From assembly GCF_905475465.1 (NCBI RefSeq), contig NC_062242.1, positions 523,501-587,500 on the forward strand: a stretch of 64,000 nucleotides of DNA, written 5' to 3'. The translations under genes were made by a program, and so were the position numbers. Source of the DNA: Pieris napi. Taxonomy: Eukaryota; Arthropoda; Insecta; Lepidoptera; Pieridae. The notes below the pieces were generated by a model. That model had not been told where the DNA came from. It saw only the letters and a list, made by a program, of their open reading frames with translations, and ran no database searches. The number at the start of each line of letters is the position of its first letter. Position 1 is the first letter of the stretch. Of this stretch, positions 1-13,167 are shown piece by piece.

Positions 1-71
1 TTATATTTAACTAAGAAGTATTCAAGCAAACTTTTATTCACTGACAGTATGCGCAAATTACCGGCTACTAT

Positions 72-911
72 GTGCGTTTTCCAATTACAGAGCATTTTGC
101 GACTCAGTGCCGCACAATGCCGCATAATGCTGAAGCTTAATTGGAACGTGAATTAGTTTTCAAATGCATCAGCAGAGTGCGCTAAGTCAGTGTTGTAAAA
201 AAAATGTTGAATTTGTATGAATTGAGTTAGCAACCTCATTAATGTATAAATAATGTGGTAAACAATAATAATTCGTTGAAAACTTTTTACGCTTATTTTA
301 ATCATCAAATTATTTAATTAACATTTTTTTTATTGAAATAATAGAAAACCTTTAAAGAATATAAGGTTTTAACAAGCTAAATTAAAACAGTAAAATATTT
401 AGTTTCATGTAAGAAGTTTACATCATTTACGTTTTCAGTAATATTTTTCAATGATTTCTAAAAAATTATATACTTTTTCAAAACCATTTCAATTTTTTCT
501 AAAGTATAATCCTGTAAAATAAATTTGTTTACAGATCCGAATTTTAAAATAAAATTGTATTCATATTTTAAATGTGGAATATAAAAAAAGTAACTATGTA
601 TCATCCATACTAATATTTTTGTTTTAGCAGTTTGAAATAACTTTAATTATTTTCAAAATCTACGACGAAACGAAAGCCTTACAAATTTTTCAACAATAAA
701 TAATATTTACTAACGAAAATTTCGATAAATGCCAACTTAAAGAAAAATACTGGTCAATTTTCTGTCACTGTGTTGGTATTGTTTGCGAGAAGCTCGCGAG
801 AGCATTCGTTTTGAGAGTGCTCAATTGTGCGAAGCGTTGCTGTAGTTGGAACACTCGACGTTGAGCATTATGCCGCAAAATGCGCTCTAGTGCTGTAATT
901 GGAAAACGCAC
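72..911. mobile_element. TIR DNA element, unclassified, non-autonomous
   Basis: A perfect 19-bp terminal inverted repeat starting GTGCGTTTTCC lies at 72-90 and, inverted, at 893-911. Each end is flanked by TAT (69-71 and 912-914), which fits a 3-bp target duplication. Looser inverted similarity runs about 85 bp inward, with short motifs such as GCATTTTGCG and CCAATTACAG repeated below the ends. The interior is AT-rich. A 63-codon minus-strand frame at 765-956 sits in the right subterminal repeats and looks incidental. The 3-bp duplication would suit PIF/Harbinger or CACTA groups, but no transposase is seen, so the superfamily is open. Confidence 0.6.
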
Positions 912-3900
912 TATAACTTCGGTATAACTTGCGAACTTCGTATTGTTGTTAGGCATAGAGCAGGATATCTATTCTCCTTTTTTGTTTCGATATTTTGTAT
1001 AGAACATAATAGAACCGTGTAACATACATACTTAAAATATGATTTCGTTTTGTTCAATCATTAAAATATTATAAGGTATAATTTTGTATACACATGCAAA
1101 CTAATAAGAAGTTTGCGACTATGGTAGGTCCCCTAATCAGATTATAGTAGATTATAGCATATATACATATAGTGAATAGATACCATAATTTTTTTAAATA
1201 AATTTATTGTCTCTGCACAAAGACATAATTTAACATTACGATCTAGACTAACGTAAGACTAATAAGTAATTTAAAACTAACTTTATTTACTAAACAGGAT
1301 ATTTAACATAAGAAAGTGTCCAATAACACTACTTACAGTCTATTAATGGGAAGACACATTACTCTTGTGGACTATATTTTATCCACTTACCACGGTTTAG
1401 CACTTAAGACTAACGTGAACTCATGCTAATTCACTACATCAAATGGTTTTTTCTTTTCAGTATTTTCACTAGGTCCGTGGTGTCAAGAAGTTGAATAGCC
1501 TCAGTATCCACGTGTAAGTGGAGCCTTTGTTCGTGGGCTATATTATATATTATTAAATATATTATTATTTATATTATTATATATATTATTAAAAAAAATA
1601 AAAAAAAAATAAGTTAAAATTAATCAATTTTTATCAATATCATAAATTTCAGTAGGTTTTAATAATTTTAAATAGCAAACTAACAATACTTTTGTAATTA
1701 ACGCGCTATAATTATCGTTGGTTAACCACAGATCCGCTTGTCAGCATACTGCATTATTATTTATAATAGATTTGTGAACTAGTAAATCAATAACACACAA
1801 AAGAGGAAAATAGAGAGTATTATACTCGTAATATTACAATTCCAAGATTTTTTCTTCATCTTTCGATACGCGGAAGTGTTACAGTATGGTATATCGATAA
1901 AAACCTATTTGGTAATGTTGTCTATACATAAACAGATAACACTGGCTGGTTTTGAAAAAAAAAAACTTTTAAATTACAATAAATCGAAAACAATAATTAG
2001 TCAATTAGGAAAGCAAAAACCTATGTTTTGGTGACAGCTGTTGTAAAACTATTTATGTCTTTATTCAGTCGAGCTTTGTAAACAAATTACTGGCTATTTT
2101 TAACTCAAAATATCGAAACAAATTAACGCATATTACGGTGCGCCATTCTACTATAGGCCGTAAAACGTACGATAATGCGTATTTTTATTATTAGAGAAGT
2201 GTAAGTAACACTTCATATCTACTGTCTTTAGCAAATGTATAATAATTCAAAACTACATAAAAAAAGTTTCATATAGCCGAAACCAGTAGCCGGCTGGGAA
2301 GCGGGGAAATCCGGGAACTAAAATTTTTTATCACAAAAAATTTATGGCTTAAAAGTAAAGCTCATGTAAGAATGGGTATGTTTCTTTAGATATAATCTCT
2401 AATTTGAAACTTATATTTAATGGAAACCTTCAAATTAGAATTTCCTTCTTAGAAGTATTCGTGTAAAAAAAATCTATCGAACAACGTACCCCAATAAATA
2501 CGGAAAATTGCTTCATAAATTAAATCAAACCCATTAAAATAAAATAACTAAATGCTCGAAGGAGCTTAGTACCTATTATTTTGCCAAAATGTGTCGACTC
2601 CTTTGAAAAGTTACGGTTTTCACGACGAATTCGTTTTAATTGGTATTTCAACTAATTGCTGGCAGCCGATTCGTTCCCTTTCCCCAACAGTGAGGGCTGA
2701 TAACGAGAAATTTATTGCATTCCCAATGTAAAGGCCCACCTGTTTAATGAAGGCCGTACGAAGGAATGTGGGGTTTTACCAAATTTTTCTTTATTTTGGC
2801 ATTCCACGTATCTTTGCTCCTTTTGTCTATCCAATTTGCTAGTTTTGCTCAGGTGTAACGAATAGTTTTATATGGACCGAGTTTTGAATATTTATTACAA
2901 AAGCGTTGTTTATGGTCATGGCATGGCAAGAAAAAATTTACATATTAGTATAGTAATTTGGTCTATTAGACGAATAGAAGATTATGATTATACATTTCAA
3001 AGAGTACACATAAATCAAAACAATGAGAGATTTGAAACTTCTATATAAACGTATAATTTGTATAAAAACAAATATTTATTATTCAAATCACGTCACAATT
3101 CGCAAGGGGTGACGGGCTGTCTCATTTGAATGTTTGCTTTGGACAGTAGATTTATTCTTTCATAATGTAAATTGAATCAAAACAACACTTTGTTGGGCCA
3201 AAATATTTTAAAGAACAACTATTGTTTTAAAGAGTACAGTTTACAGTAAGAGAAAATGTATTGACTAAGATCTTCCAATCAGTGCGGTAATTTAGCAGAG
3301 TGGTAATTTGTCATGATCTTGACCCTTTTGACAGCTCCGTGCCAATCATCACGGATCTGCCTTTTTAGTGCGTTTATAGTGAGACATAACATACAAACAC
3401 AAAATATACGATACAATTACAAATTGGAGTTAATGCATTTATTTATTTATTAAAGATCACCACATATATACGTATCTACATATATATATCTACAGTATAC
3501 GTTACAAGCTATCTTTTTTTTAATATACAAAATATAAAAACATTGCACTTCCAGTTTTAGATTCTGCTTATTACTGCTTATATTTTTTGCCTATTGTTAA
3601 ACAAAAAATAATAGAAAAACAGTGGATTAGGTATCAGATAGGCCCTTAATATTGCTTTTTTTTAAATTGATCAGCCCAAATTTATTTCATATAAAATTTA
3701 TTGTTGGAATTACACATATAGCACACACTAAGATAATAATGATTAATGTTGCACGCTGAGATTTTCCCGGAATTTCGCTCATATTCCGGCTTAGTTGGTA
3801 AAATTATGCAAGTTGGCCATTCGCAGTATTCTCACCTACATTTCATAGTGCTGTTGGCACTTATCACAAATACCATATCTGATATTTCGTTTCGTTTATT

Positions 3901-6400
3901 TATTAACATTTAATGTTATTTCGCCTTCATTATGTAGAATGTAATGCACTGAAAAGTCGACGTATCGGTTAGAGCTTTTTAAGACACGACATTCAGGTAT
4001 GAAAACAATGAAGAAGTGTAATTTTATTTTATGTAGAATATAAAGTCATAGATATAAAAAAAATATACTTCAATATATTATACTTGATTTAGCGTGAAAT
4101 CAAGTTTAGAACTGTGTTATTTTATTCACGTGTTGTTACATACGTTTGGCCTTCATAATATCATAACAAATGTCCGTAACTCAATTACATATTCACACTG
4201 TTTCAGAAATTTTCGGGCGCGACACTTTCTGGAGTGCGGTGAACGTGCGTAGCCTCGGATATCTACCATGAATACTAAATACCACCGATACTTCGATCAG
4301 ATTCACCTAACTGATTCAGTTCTTATACTTCGGTTTAACGTCTGGATGCTACGTGGGTAACATTCAGAATAAGATCACACTAAAGATCCACGTGTATTCT
4401 AGTCGGGGTTGGTTAATGCAAATTAGTGTTCTGGTTCAGAGATCATTTGGCATAATAAATGTAGTTTACTGAAAAAAAATGTAAAAATAATATTTATATA
4501 AAACACAGTTTATAACTCAGCTGTTATGAAGGGTTTGTAGGCTTAAATCCTAACTTAGCAAATAATTTTTCTTATTTATAAAACAATTTTAATGTGTCTT
4601 GCTCCTAGCATGGGAGAGTATTTAGACCATAGGTTTTGACAACAATTATAAATAAAATAACCGTTATTATTATGATAATTAATTTGACATCGGTATTCCT
4701 ATTATATGGCTGATTGTGCGGTTTTATATAATTAATCAATCTGAATGTATCTTTGCAAATAAACGATTTATTATTTAGAACTTTACGTAAAAAATACGAA
4801 CATTTTAGCCTAGGTAATATTTGAAATATAGTGGCGCAAGGTGGCTATTTTCATAATCAGACAATGTGACACGCATATTTTGGCCTGGACAGCCTAAACT
4901 CTGAGCACGTTTGTCGCATTGCGTCTTTAACTGAATAAAGGTATGAAATATTTGTATGAAAATAAATCCAACACCCAGCAGGTGTTCGCGATCAAGAACT
5001 TAGTAGGCTTTGAGTTGCCAGTTTTTCTTTACTTTTAATTTATTATGGAACAGGGGTGCTTACCGAATTAGCTTTTTAAGTAGACAAGTCTTTTTCGAAA
5101 AATTAAAATATATTTAAATTATGAAGATCAACAATGAATAACTGCTAATATAAATATAGTTTGAAGGAATAATTTGTATACTTTTTTTTTTAATTTTCAA
5201 TTTCCCGTAACTATCATAGGTATTATGACACCGCATAGTATACGAGTACATTAATTCTCATACTTAAGTTTACCTTTTTTAAAGAGAAATTTAAAAAAAA
5301 AATCTATTAGTTGTGGTTTTCTTTTAAAGAGTTTTTACATACAATTGCAAACTAGTGTCGTTTTTGTACTGCGTTAAGTTTTATTAGATGATAAAGTTTT
5401 TCGCTGACATAATAATATATTAAAACGAAAACATGTTTGAAGACGAGCCAATTAAAAGAAGCTGCATAACTTAGAATCCTCGGTTTAAGTTATTTTTAAC
5501 TTACAAACACATACAATTTTAAGCATTAAATAACTTTGTGTTAATAATGTCATGATGAATTGATTTATAAACGCTGCAAATGGAGTGCAGACATTAATTA
5601 GCAATGATAATATCAATATTTCGATGAATCGTCGACAGCACAAAAGCCACAATATTTTAATCTATGTATAAGCTGCTGATTAGTATTTTGTGTGGAACGA
5701 AACGCTGTACTGTATTAATTTTTCGTAAATTTAAATATGGGAACGTATTTGAGAATATATCAATTGTATCTTTTGTGTTGATTATCCGAAGTATGGGTTC
5801 AGTAAAAGCCTAATTTTCACAATAATTTAAAATTATTATTCTGATTTTTAAAACAGGCGTAGAAATATATCTCATTGTTCTATTCAGACTAGAGGACAAC
5901 AACAAAAACAATAAAATTATTATACAATTCAGGAACATAAAATAATAAACTATCTTTTATTTCGCAAGAATTACAAATTGAACTTTTTGAAATAATTAAA
6001 ATCTAGATAAGAGAAAAGGAATGTATTCTTTTCTTCTAGTTTCGAAACTAACTATATATTCCTAAATGTCTTCACTATTATTTTCTTTCGTAAATGGAAG
6101 CAAGGGTACAGTAGTCGCTATTCTAACACTCACTAATTGTGTCTAGGTCGTAAATATCCCTATTTATTGATTCACGCCATACTGGGACCGATAACATGAC
6201 GTCACACCACATTGGCACTGACGACAGGAAATTGCTTTTTGCTGGTAGTGCGGAAGTATTCGCAGTGGACCGTATTATATGAAATACAGATAATATCGAT
6301 ACTAAACGTGTTATATTCTTAATAGCGATTTTGGTTGTATATTGGTGGTATATGTTGAAATTATGTTATCTTCTATATTGACGATTTTTTTAAATATTTA
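912..6400. other. AT-rich non-coding stretch
   Basis: No frame, RNA gene or repeat could be supported here. There is an AT-only simple repeat near 1543-1592 (TATTAT/ATATT units). A more complex, less AT-rich segment at about 4200-4440 holds only a 31-codon frame. The rest is low-complexity A/T sequence typical of introns or intergenic DNA. Confidence 0.6.
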
Positions 6401-6517
6401 AAGTGAAACTTTTTTAGGCGCATTAGGGTAATTTTTAAAAATACGTCACGAAGACGTGCAGCGTTTTTGTCAAAGAAAAGGGAGAGAGCGATTGAGACAG
6501 AGTGAGAAAGGCGAATA
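6401..6517 (+). repeat. Dispersed repeat, copy 1 of 2
   Basis: This roughly 117-bp segment opens AAGTGAAACTTTTTTAGGCG and contains GTGCAGCGTTTTTGT followed by GGGAGAGAGCGATTGAGACA. The same order of motifs occurs inverted at 50601-50719. No coding potential is seen and the family is unknown. Confidence 0.6.
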
Positions 6518-9363
6518 GAAACATTATAGAAATTATATTTTTTAAATTAAACTTTTGTAAAGAGAATTTATGAAATATTAATATTTTATATTTTATGCAA
6601 AATAATTAATTTATTGAAATCTCAAATGACGAACTGTACATTAAAATGCCACGTGTTTTTATTATCGAAGAAACATTAAATTTATTATTGTATTAATTTT
6701 CGACACCTTTAATATTTTAATGACACTTAAATTACTATCATATCTTCCTTTTTGCCTCCCCCTAAGTCTCGGAAATCAAAAGTTTTAGATTTGTATAAAT
6801 ATGAACAAGAGTTAAAAATTAGTTTGTCAAAGAAGTTTCACTGACATGCGTGTAGGCCAGGATTATTACGTTTAGAGATACTTATTTAGTTCTAAATCGT
6901 CACGAACAGGTATGAGGCACATCTCCGATGATATTTCGAATATTCACAGATAAGTCTGGAACGTCGTCTTGCGAGTCCCACCCGACGCTTTTGTTTCAGT
7001 GTTTTAGAATCTAACTGGACCAATTTCGGGCAAGTGTTTGGAGAGAGTTAGTTTTAAATCGATTTGTTGCTCCAAGTTGCAGGTTCCATTGCACAGCCAT
7101 TACTGTCCGTCTTCTTGTAAACTGATCTCAAGAGTAAACCAGAACAGGTATTCAGAAAACGCTATGTTCCGTTAAGTTCTGCGTCTTGGGCTAAGTCTCT
7201 AGATGTCATAGATGAGATTGAAAACTGACATTAAAACCCCCGAAGGAGGATGGTAATAATTCGACTATTAGTTTGATGTAAATAAACAAATAAGAACAAG
7301 CTTTTCGCTATGTTATATTTATATCAGGTAACTATGCAAAATAGACAACTTTACACAGAGCTTTAACCTACATAATATAATTAGGAAATAAATCTCCTCA
7401 AAAAAGGAAATATAAATTAATTGAAAGGTAAAATAAAACTGGTATACGTTACTTGTTTGTCCAAAGCCTCGAAAAAGTTTCAATCTATTTTATCAATAGT
7501 ACTAAATCCTAGAAAACCAGTGTGAAATAGTGGCAAATCTGGTTGGTATTGCTTCTAGCGTTTACGTCAACACTTTGCCTTATCCGATTACTCCGAGGCT
7601 TGACAAAATCGAAGTTGGGCAGTATCGAAACGTATGTTGACCAATTCACTAGCTTCAAGTAAGATTGAGATTGTAAAAGTTCACATGACTAATAATAATT
7701 TGATCCAGCGTAAGTTATGTTACCTAACGTTAGTTAGTAAGTTACATATATATTAGTAAATAATAAAAAGTGTAAACGAAATCTTATACTTGTAGCAAAT
7801 AAATTGTAAAACGACAGTTTTGGTATAAGTGAGTCCTTTAGTTTTTCATAAACTCATAAATTGTAAAACAACATTCTTGTTTCCGAAAATGTATAATAAT
7901 AGGTCGACTACACTTATATTCTCTATAGGTAGTAGCTGTGTCACTTAGATTTTACCCCTAATTTTCTGTAATAGACCTTATAGGCCCCGTTTTAAACGAT
8001 TAAACACTGTTATCAGTAAGCCTTAAAAGTATTTTATTTATTTGAACATCCTTCCATCAACCGCTACTGAAACTTACTCGTGACAAACATTTTTTTAAAC
8101 TCATTCATGACTACATTTTTTGTATTACACTGGCGTGATATAATGTAAATACATTACACCACTTTCCATAAAATTTTGTAACACTGTTGAAGCGAAATTG
8201 TTTAATACTATATAAGATTGACGTTCTCGGGACAAACATGTTGTTCGTAGAAGGATATTTCGTAGCAATCTCGTAGCGTTTTACGTAGCATATACTCGTA
8301 GAAGGAATTTTAATTATGAAGTACGGTTGGACCCACACAAATATTATATTACAATTTTTTTGACAATTTTTTAAGAATTACTAGAGTACTATACTTATTC
8401 TTTAAGGTGCTCGTCGATATGCAACACCTATTGTAATTGTTTGTTCTTATGTTTTCAAATGTACTAATTATTTAATTGTCAACCTGTTAGTATTTCAACT
8501 GTTTCTATGTATCTCGATTTGTTTGACAAATATATGTATACGTTTGGTTGATGTTGTGAACAATAGGCAGCAAAACGTTTCACCGTAATTAGGACTGTAT
8601 CCATATTTAAGATAACGAACTACTAATCAATGTAATTAATAATAATTATTAATATCTAATTAAGGCGAGAAATATGCTTAATATAGTTAATAATCCATTT
8701 TGTTCTACGTAAATATCTTTTTTGCCACAAATAAAGCTTATCTAAATAAATAAATGCATAAGGTGTTTGCCTATGAAGACAGATAACAGTTTGATATTAT
8801 ATTTTAGACGGTAATGTGCATAATTTTTACCAAAATCGTCCTGTATCTAAGACCCTTATTAAACTTTCAAGGGATGCCCATCAGTCTTAGTGGGTTTTCC
8901 ATAAAATCAGGTTTCAAGCTCACGTAATCCGCTGTAAGAGGATATTTAATATAATTTTATCCTGGGTCACTACTAATAATAATAATTAAATGAAACATTT
9001 ATTGTCTAACCAAATACAGTCAAAATCTATTATAATGACATCGAAGGGACTACTCATATTTGGACGTAAAAACTGATAGTCGTAACAGCCGATGACTCTA
9101 CGTATAGATACATAATTTTCACGTGATAACACTCATTTGAACTATTTTTATTTACTTATAGCGCACCTACCCTCGTTGTTTCTAGTCGTCTCATTCACGA
9201 CCTGGTCTTCTCCATCCTTATGGCAGATCACCCATCTCTTTATTTGACGCCCTCTTTTCCTTTTCCCATCTCGTAAGTTTTTGATTGATTTTGCTAGGCT
9301 AGGATTGGCATCCATACATGAGACTCGTACTGTATTACCGTAAGCTTTTTATAAGGTCAATCT
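6518..9363. other. AT-rich non-coding stretch
   Basis: No supported gene. About 6900-7230 is less AT-rich but has no long frame. A minus-strand stretch at 9125-9300 contains a faint RGRQIKRW-like string recalling the end of RTE-type LINEs, too weak to annotate. A short (TAA)n run lies near 8972-8985. Confidence 0.5.
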
Positions 9364-9640
9364 TCTGCAGACAGTCCAAAATGGCTCTGACAGCAGTTAC
9401 CCGCCAATGACAAAGATATTTCTAAGCTTCAACAGAACTAATCTCAAAACAATGATATGCACAATTACGGCCACTGTCCCCTTAATAAACACATTTTTGT
9501 CCTAGGTGCTACAGACAGCCCAATGTGCAGAGGCTGTTTCATCGCTCCATGAAGCCTGCGAAGTGCCCATGAGACTTCTGTGCCTCTGGAAGGAGCTGTC
9601 TCAGTCAGGATTTACACACAACGGACCTAGTAAGAGTCTT
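9364..9640 (+). mobile_element. R1/I-type LINE 3' relic, copy A (internally deleted)
   Basis: The segment starts CTGCAGACAGTCCAAAATG, as does copy B at 62978-63345. It aligns with copy B through the stretch encoding (N)KH..VLGA.DSPMCRGCF. Copy A then jumps directly to the EACEVP region, so the H and last C of the zinc knuckle and about 100 bp around them are deleted. This is the extreme C-terminus of a non-LTR retrotransposon ORF2, followed by 3' UTR (ACGGACCTAGTAAGAG). It is non-functional. The clade is from memory of TGH...CxxC...H...C tails. Confidence 0.65.
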
Positions 9641-10525
9641 AGTGCGAAAACTGAGTCCACCAACCATTAACCCAATGTCAATCTTATAAATCAATTCTGG
9701 AATCAGTCGACCTCCATCTTCCTCCAGTATGGCCGTGTTCTTTCTAACCATTTACAACCAAAATATTTAAGAATATTGTCACTTAATATCAAAGGTGAGC
9801 CACGGTCACGGTCTCTTGGTCTGCCAGGGTCTATTCAAGTAGCTTTCGTGTGAACTACACTTAATTAAAATTACCAAACTAATAAAACCGCTTCCATTAA
9901 AAATATTGAAATACTAAAACTAGACTCAATCGTACGCTCAGTCAGGCACTCAAAGCTAGGATATAAAATCCATTATTTTAAAATGAAGTATTCATACAGC
10001 GAACGTGTGGTTTAAACTTAAGCATTGTAAAAATGCACACGCTCGTTACAATATCATTATTTATGTAGTTCAGAGACGCGAGAACAATTTCCTGAGTGCA
10101 ACGGATGTGCTTTTGATAAAGATCTATAATGGACCAATATTTTTGAAAGACTTTTTCAAATGCTTTGGTTTTGCCTTGAGGCTACCCGGAAACGAAGTTC
10201 ATCGTAGTTTCTGGCTATAGTTCGTTTTTATATTTTTGTTCAATTCGTAGAACAATTGAAATCTTTTAGTAAATTCTTTGAGAAACACTTAGATTTCAAT
10301 AATATAAGCAAATACTTTAATGCCTATTAACATTTAATGTTATGTGTGTATTAGTCCTAATTTTGTTGCCCAAATAAAAAAAATAAAAATAATCTATTTA
10401 AATTTTTTGTCGAAAAACTGTGTTTTTATTATGTATAATATTTTTTTTTATAATTATTAAAATTTGCTTGTATATTTTCTTAACGTAATTCCCCGATTAT
10501 ATTGTCGACGGAGATATTAAGTAAC
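9641..10525. other. Non-coding stretch
   Basis: Nothing recognisable. A 71-codon frame at 10005-10220 has no motif I know and lies in sequence without coding character. Confidence 0.5.
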
Positions 10526-10890
10526 TTACGTGCGTCTAGATAGTATCATTAGCATAATCGCATTTGTAACTAGTATGATAACGTACTTGCTTCTGTTAAC
10601 AACTTTTTGTATATTCACAGCAAATTTTAGAAAGATCTTAAGCGTTTGTTCAACATTATTTCTTCGAAGTGTAATTGTCAGTAACAGAGACGTAAGGTGC
10701 ATTCCCATAAATTGCTTAGTGTTGTACCTATCGTAGCCATACATTGGACATTCAGTTAGAACATATAATACTGTCTCGTCAGCTGTATTTTTACAAGGAC
10801 AGGTAGCATTTTGCCTTACTCTAAATCTGTGAAGATACGATAAGAATCCACCGTGACCTGTCAACATTTGTGTTAGCGCTATATTAAAAC
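10526..10890 (-). pseudogene. R1/jockey-type LINE ORF2 C-terminal relic
   Basis: On the minus strand the frame reads ALTQMLTGHGGFLSYLHRF, then CPC, then VLTECPMYGYDRYN. This is the region between the RNase H-like or linker part and the C-terminal zinc knuckle of R1-type non-LTR retrotransposons. The knuckle is damaged: the C-x-C and final C remain, but the usual histidine is Tyr in VLYVL. The frame is open for about 113 codons and becomes unrelated sequence after residue 90 or so. The 5' side is truncated near 10890. No other part of the element is adjacent. Confidence 0.65.
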
Positions 10891-10899
10891 TACAATTAT

Positions 10900-11060
10900 A
10901 AAACTCTTATTTATTTATTTATACTTACCTTGATCAAAAACATAAACATAAAAAAAATTAAAAAAGCAGGTTACAAAAGTTACAAAAGCAGGTTACAAAA
11001 GGCAACGGGCGGCCTTATCGCTCTCTCTAACTCTTCTAGTAATAAACGCTCAGACACATT
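10900..11060 (-). repeat. LINE 3'-end repeat (GCAACGGGCGGCC family), copy 1
   Basis: The plus strand reads TATTTATTTATTTATAC, then later GGCAACGGGCGGCCTTATCG. The same order occurs at 55505-55640. The TTTATT run would be the A-rich tail, so the element is on the minus strand. A tandem duplication of an 18-bp unit (GCAGGTTACAAAAGTTACAA) lies at about 10963-11000. The 95-codon plus-strand frame here is incidental. Confidence 0.55.
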
Positions 11061-11829
11061 TTGTACATTATTGTGTGTTTTTAAATATGTCTATTTAAGT
11101 GATCACGTGCTGCGATTGAACGTAAAATCATTACACACAAACATAAACACATGCTTAATAAGTATAAATTTCACTTACTTAGTGTTTCACAGCCTGTATA
11201 GACAAATTTTTAGGTAACTATTGATTCAGATTTTAACGTAAAACTAGTTTTTGTTATCAAACAAAATCTATCAATATCCTTTATACTAAAGATTGGATTA
11301 GGAAAACGAATGCTTTACGGCTTTTTCGATATCGGGCCTTCTAGAAAATTCTTTTCAGGGCAAGTTTTATCGAACGGTTTCCGAACAAAGGGTTTAGGGA
11401 CCCTTCACATAGATTGGAGTGGAATTCATAGTTTAGAATAATATATCCTTCAGAGTTTGAACAATAGCCAATCTATTGAGATGTGGGTTAGTTTGTGATT
11501 GAATACACTTGTGGAAGGCACTATAGGTTATTGGTACTAAAACAGTTCATACATTATAGTCAGTTAATATGAAATCAAGTATTGTATAGTATTGGTCTTT
11601 TATTGAACCACAAAATTAGGAGAAGCACATAGATCACATATGAAAATGGCGGCGACCAAATCATATATATCAGAAAACCCTAATTCACATTCACTGCTTC
11701 TTATTGTAAGTACCATATTTTTACTTTCTGTAAGACGAGCACATAATCCAGCAAATAATAAAAAGAAGAATCTTTACAATAAAGCACATCCAAACGGTTG
11801 CAGATTTTTTGCTCGAAAAGGTTCCGACC
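11061..11829. other. Non-coding stretch
   Basis: No supported feature. The 64-codon frame at 11640-11834 shows no known motif and ends where a LINE relic begins. Confidence 0.45.
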
Positions 11830-12455
11830 GCTGAAATCGTGATTCTTGGCGATTAATATCTGCAGTAGAATTTATCATCGGACGTCAAGGCAGAATACTA
11901 AATACCAACCGTATGACCTCGACGTCCGTCGTTCCATAACTGAGCCTTTCTTATAGCAGTTTTTGTCACGTATGTGGAACCAGCTGCCCACTGAAGTATT
12001 TCCGCAAAAATTCGACTTAGGGTCCTTCAAAAGAGCGTCGAGCCAATTCTTAAAAGGCCGGCAACGCACTCGCGAGCCCTCTGGCATTAAGAGTGTCTAT
12101 TAGCGGTATCACTTAAAACATTGTGACCTGCCCATTTACTTCCTGTTTTATAAAGACATACAAAAAAATAAACGTGTGGCACTCGGGGACTGCCGCGGTA
12201 AAGCCATTGCATAGCATTTTTTTATCAACTTATGCAATTATAATTATTTTTTTATTTTTTATTGCGTTAAAGCCCGCGATAAAATCTATGCAATAGCTTC
12301 AAAGCAGTGTGGTGTGTGAGTGGCTTGTGCGCGCGACTTGCAATGACGCCTATATACCAAATAATTCTTTTCCGCGGGCGAGGACGCTCGTCCTCTAGCT
12401 AGTCTCACTTAACATCAGGTGAGCCTCCTGTTATTTAAAAAAATCCCACGCTTAG
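11830..12455 (+). mobile_element. Jockey/CR1-type LINE 3' end, family L-A copy 1
   Basis: The plus-strand frame reads RTSRQNTKYQPYDLDVRRS, then RMWNQLPTEVFP, then DLGSFKR and FLKGRQRTREPSG. This is the C-terminus of a reverse transcriptase ORF from a non-LTR retrotransposon. There is an in-frame TAG after ITEPFL and a 1-nt loss near 11860. The 3' UTR runs to about 12455 and ends in TTAACATCAGGTGAGCCTCC and an A-rich tail. Related copies are at 38233-38425, 61200-61650 (minus) and probably 35774-36150 (minus). The 3' UTR carries a separate insertion (12173-12303). Confidence 0.75.
12173..12303. mobile_element. Short TIR insertion inside LINE 3' UTR
   Basis: This 131-bp block is absent from the otherwise similar LINE tail at 38341-38420, where the flanking sequences join directly. 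Inside it are inverted 14-mers, AAGCCATTGCATAG at 12201-12214 and its complement with one mismatch at 12286-12299. It begins CGTGTGGCACTCGGGGACTG. It is probably a small non-autonomous DNA element. The exact ends and target duplication are not clear. Confidence 0.45.
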
Positions 12456-12546
12456 TAATAGACTAACGGTGCAAATAAGTAAATACCATAATTTAAGTAG
12501 GTACTCATAACCAAACCCAGCAAATATTATCTAGAGATAGGATAAG

Positions 12547-12562
12547 TCACGCGATCGCGTGA
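12547..12562. repeat. 16-bp perfect palindrome
   Basis: TCACGCGATCGCGTGA reads the same on both strands and is strongly GC-rich against its surroundings. It may be chance or a binding site; no neighbour explains it. Confidence 0.5.
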
Positions 12563-12784
12563 TGATCCATTATAGCCTAAAGTTTGCGGTGCCTTTTACA
12601 CATTTCATAAAACCTGAAAATCCACAAAAACTTTTCATGTGAAGTATCCATAAAATGTGTGAGACTATTTATAAACACATTTCCAAAAAACTGCTTCACA
12701 ACTTTTGTTTCGTCCGCTTACGATGGTAACGGCGTGAGGATACCGGCATTCTAAACCAAACAATGGGAGTGTATCGCATTCTGA

Positions 12785-13045
12785 GAATAGACGTCGAGGC
12801 GAGGAAACAGATGTTTAAATGTGTCTGCAACTCCTATTGGGGTTTAGGTCATAATAATGATTTTAATATTAAACGTATTGTACTTTGAACTTCGAAAAAA
12901 ATAGGACGCCCACCAGAAACCTGGCAAGATAAAATAATAGGGATAGCGGGGAAACATTGAAAAATAGAAGCGAAGACCTCATCTTAATAAATGAAAGAAT
13001 TTGGAGGAGGACTTCACTCCGTCGGAAGAAGTCATAAACTTAATG
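12785..13045 (+). pseudogene. RTE/CR1-type LINE ORF2 C-terminal relic
   Basis: The plus-strand sequence contains AGGACGCCCACCAGAAAC, read as GRPPETW, and later GAATTTGGAGGAGGACTTCA, read as LEEDFTPSEEV. These recall the GRP..RW...W...EAFT ending of non-LTR reverse transcriptase ORFs. A diverged relative lies inverted at 50780-51030 with the same motif order. Frames are broken by stops and indels. Confidence 0.5.
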
Positions 13046-13167
13046 TAATATTATCTTTTGTACTCGAAGATAAGATATTTTTATTATAATTTTAAATAGT
13101 ATATTATATAATATGAATCCAGACCCAAACAAAGGCTGAAATGGCTGATTGTATTAGAAATTTTATT

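Noticed and set aside
765..956. 63-codon minus-strand frame as a gene
   Set aside because: It lies wholly in the right subterminal repeats of the TIR element at 72-911 and has no motif.
9125..9300. RTE-type LINE relic on the minus strand
   Set aside because: Only a short RGRQIKRW-like string is seen, without flanking motifs or tail; too weak to list.
11875..12087. 70-codon minus-strand frame
   Set aside because: It is antisense to the LINE C-terminus that reads RMWNQLPTEVFP on the plus strand.
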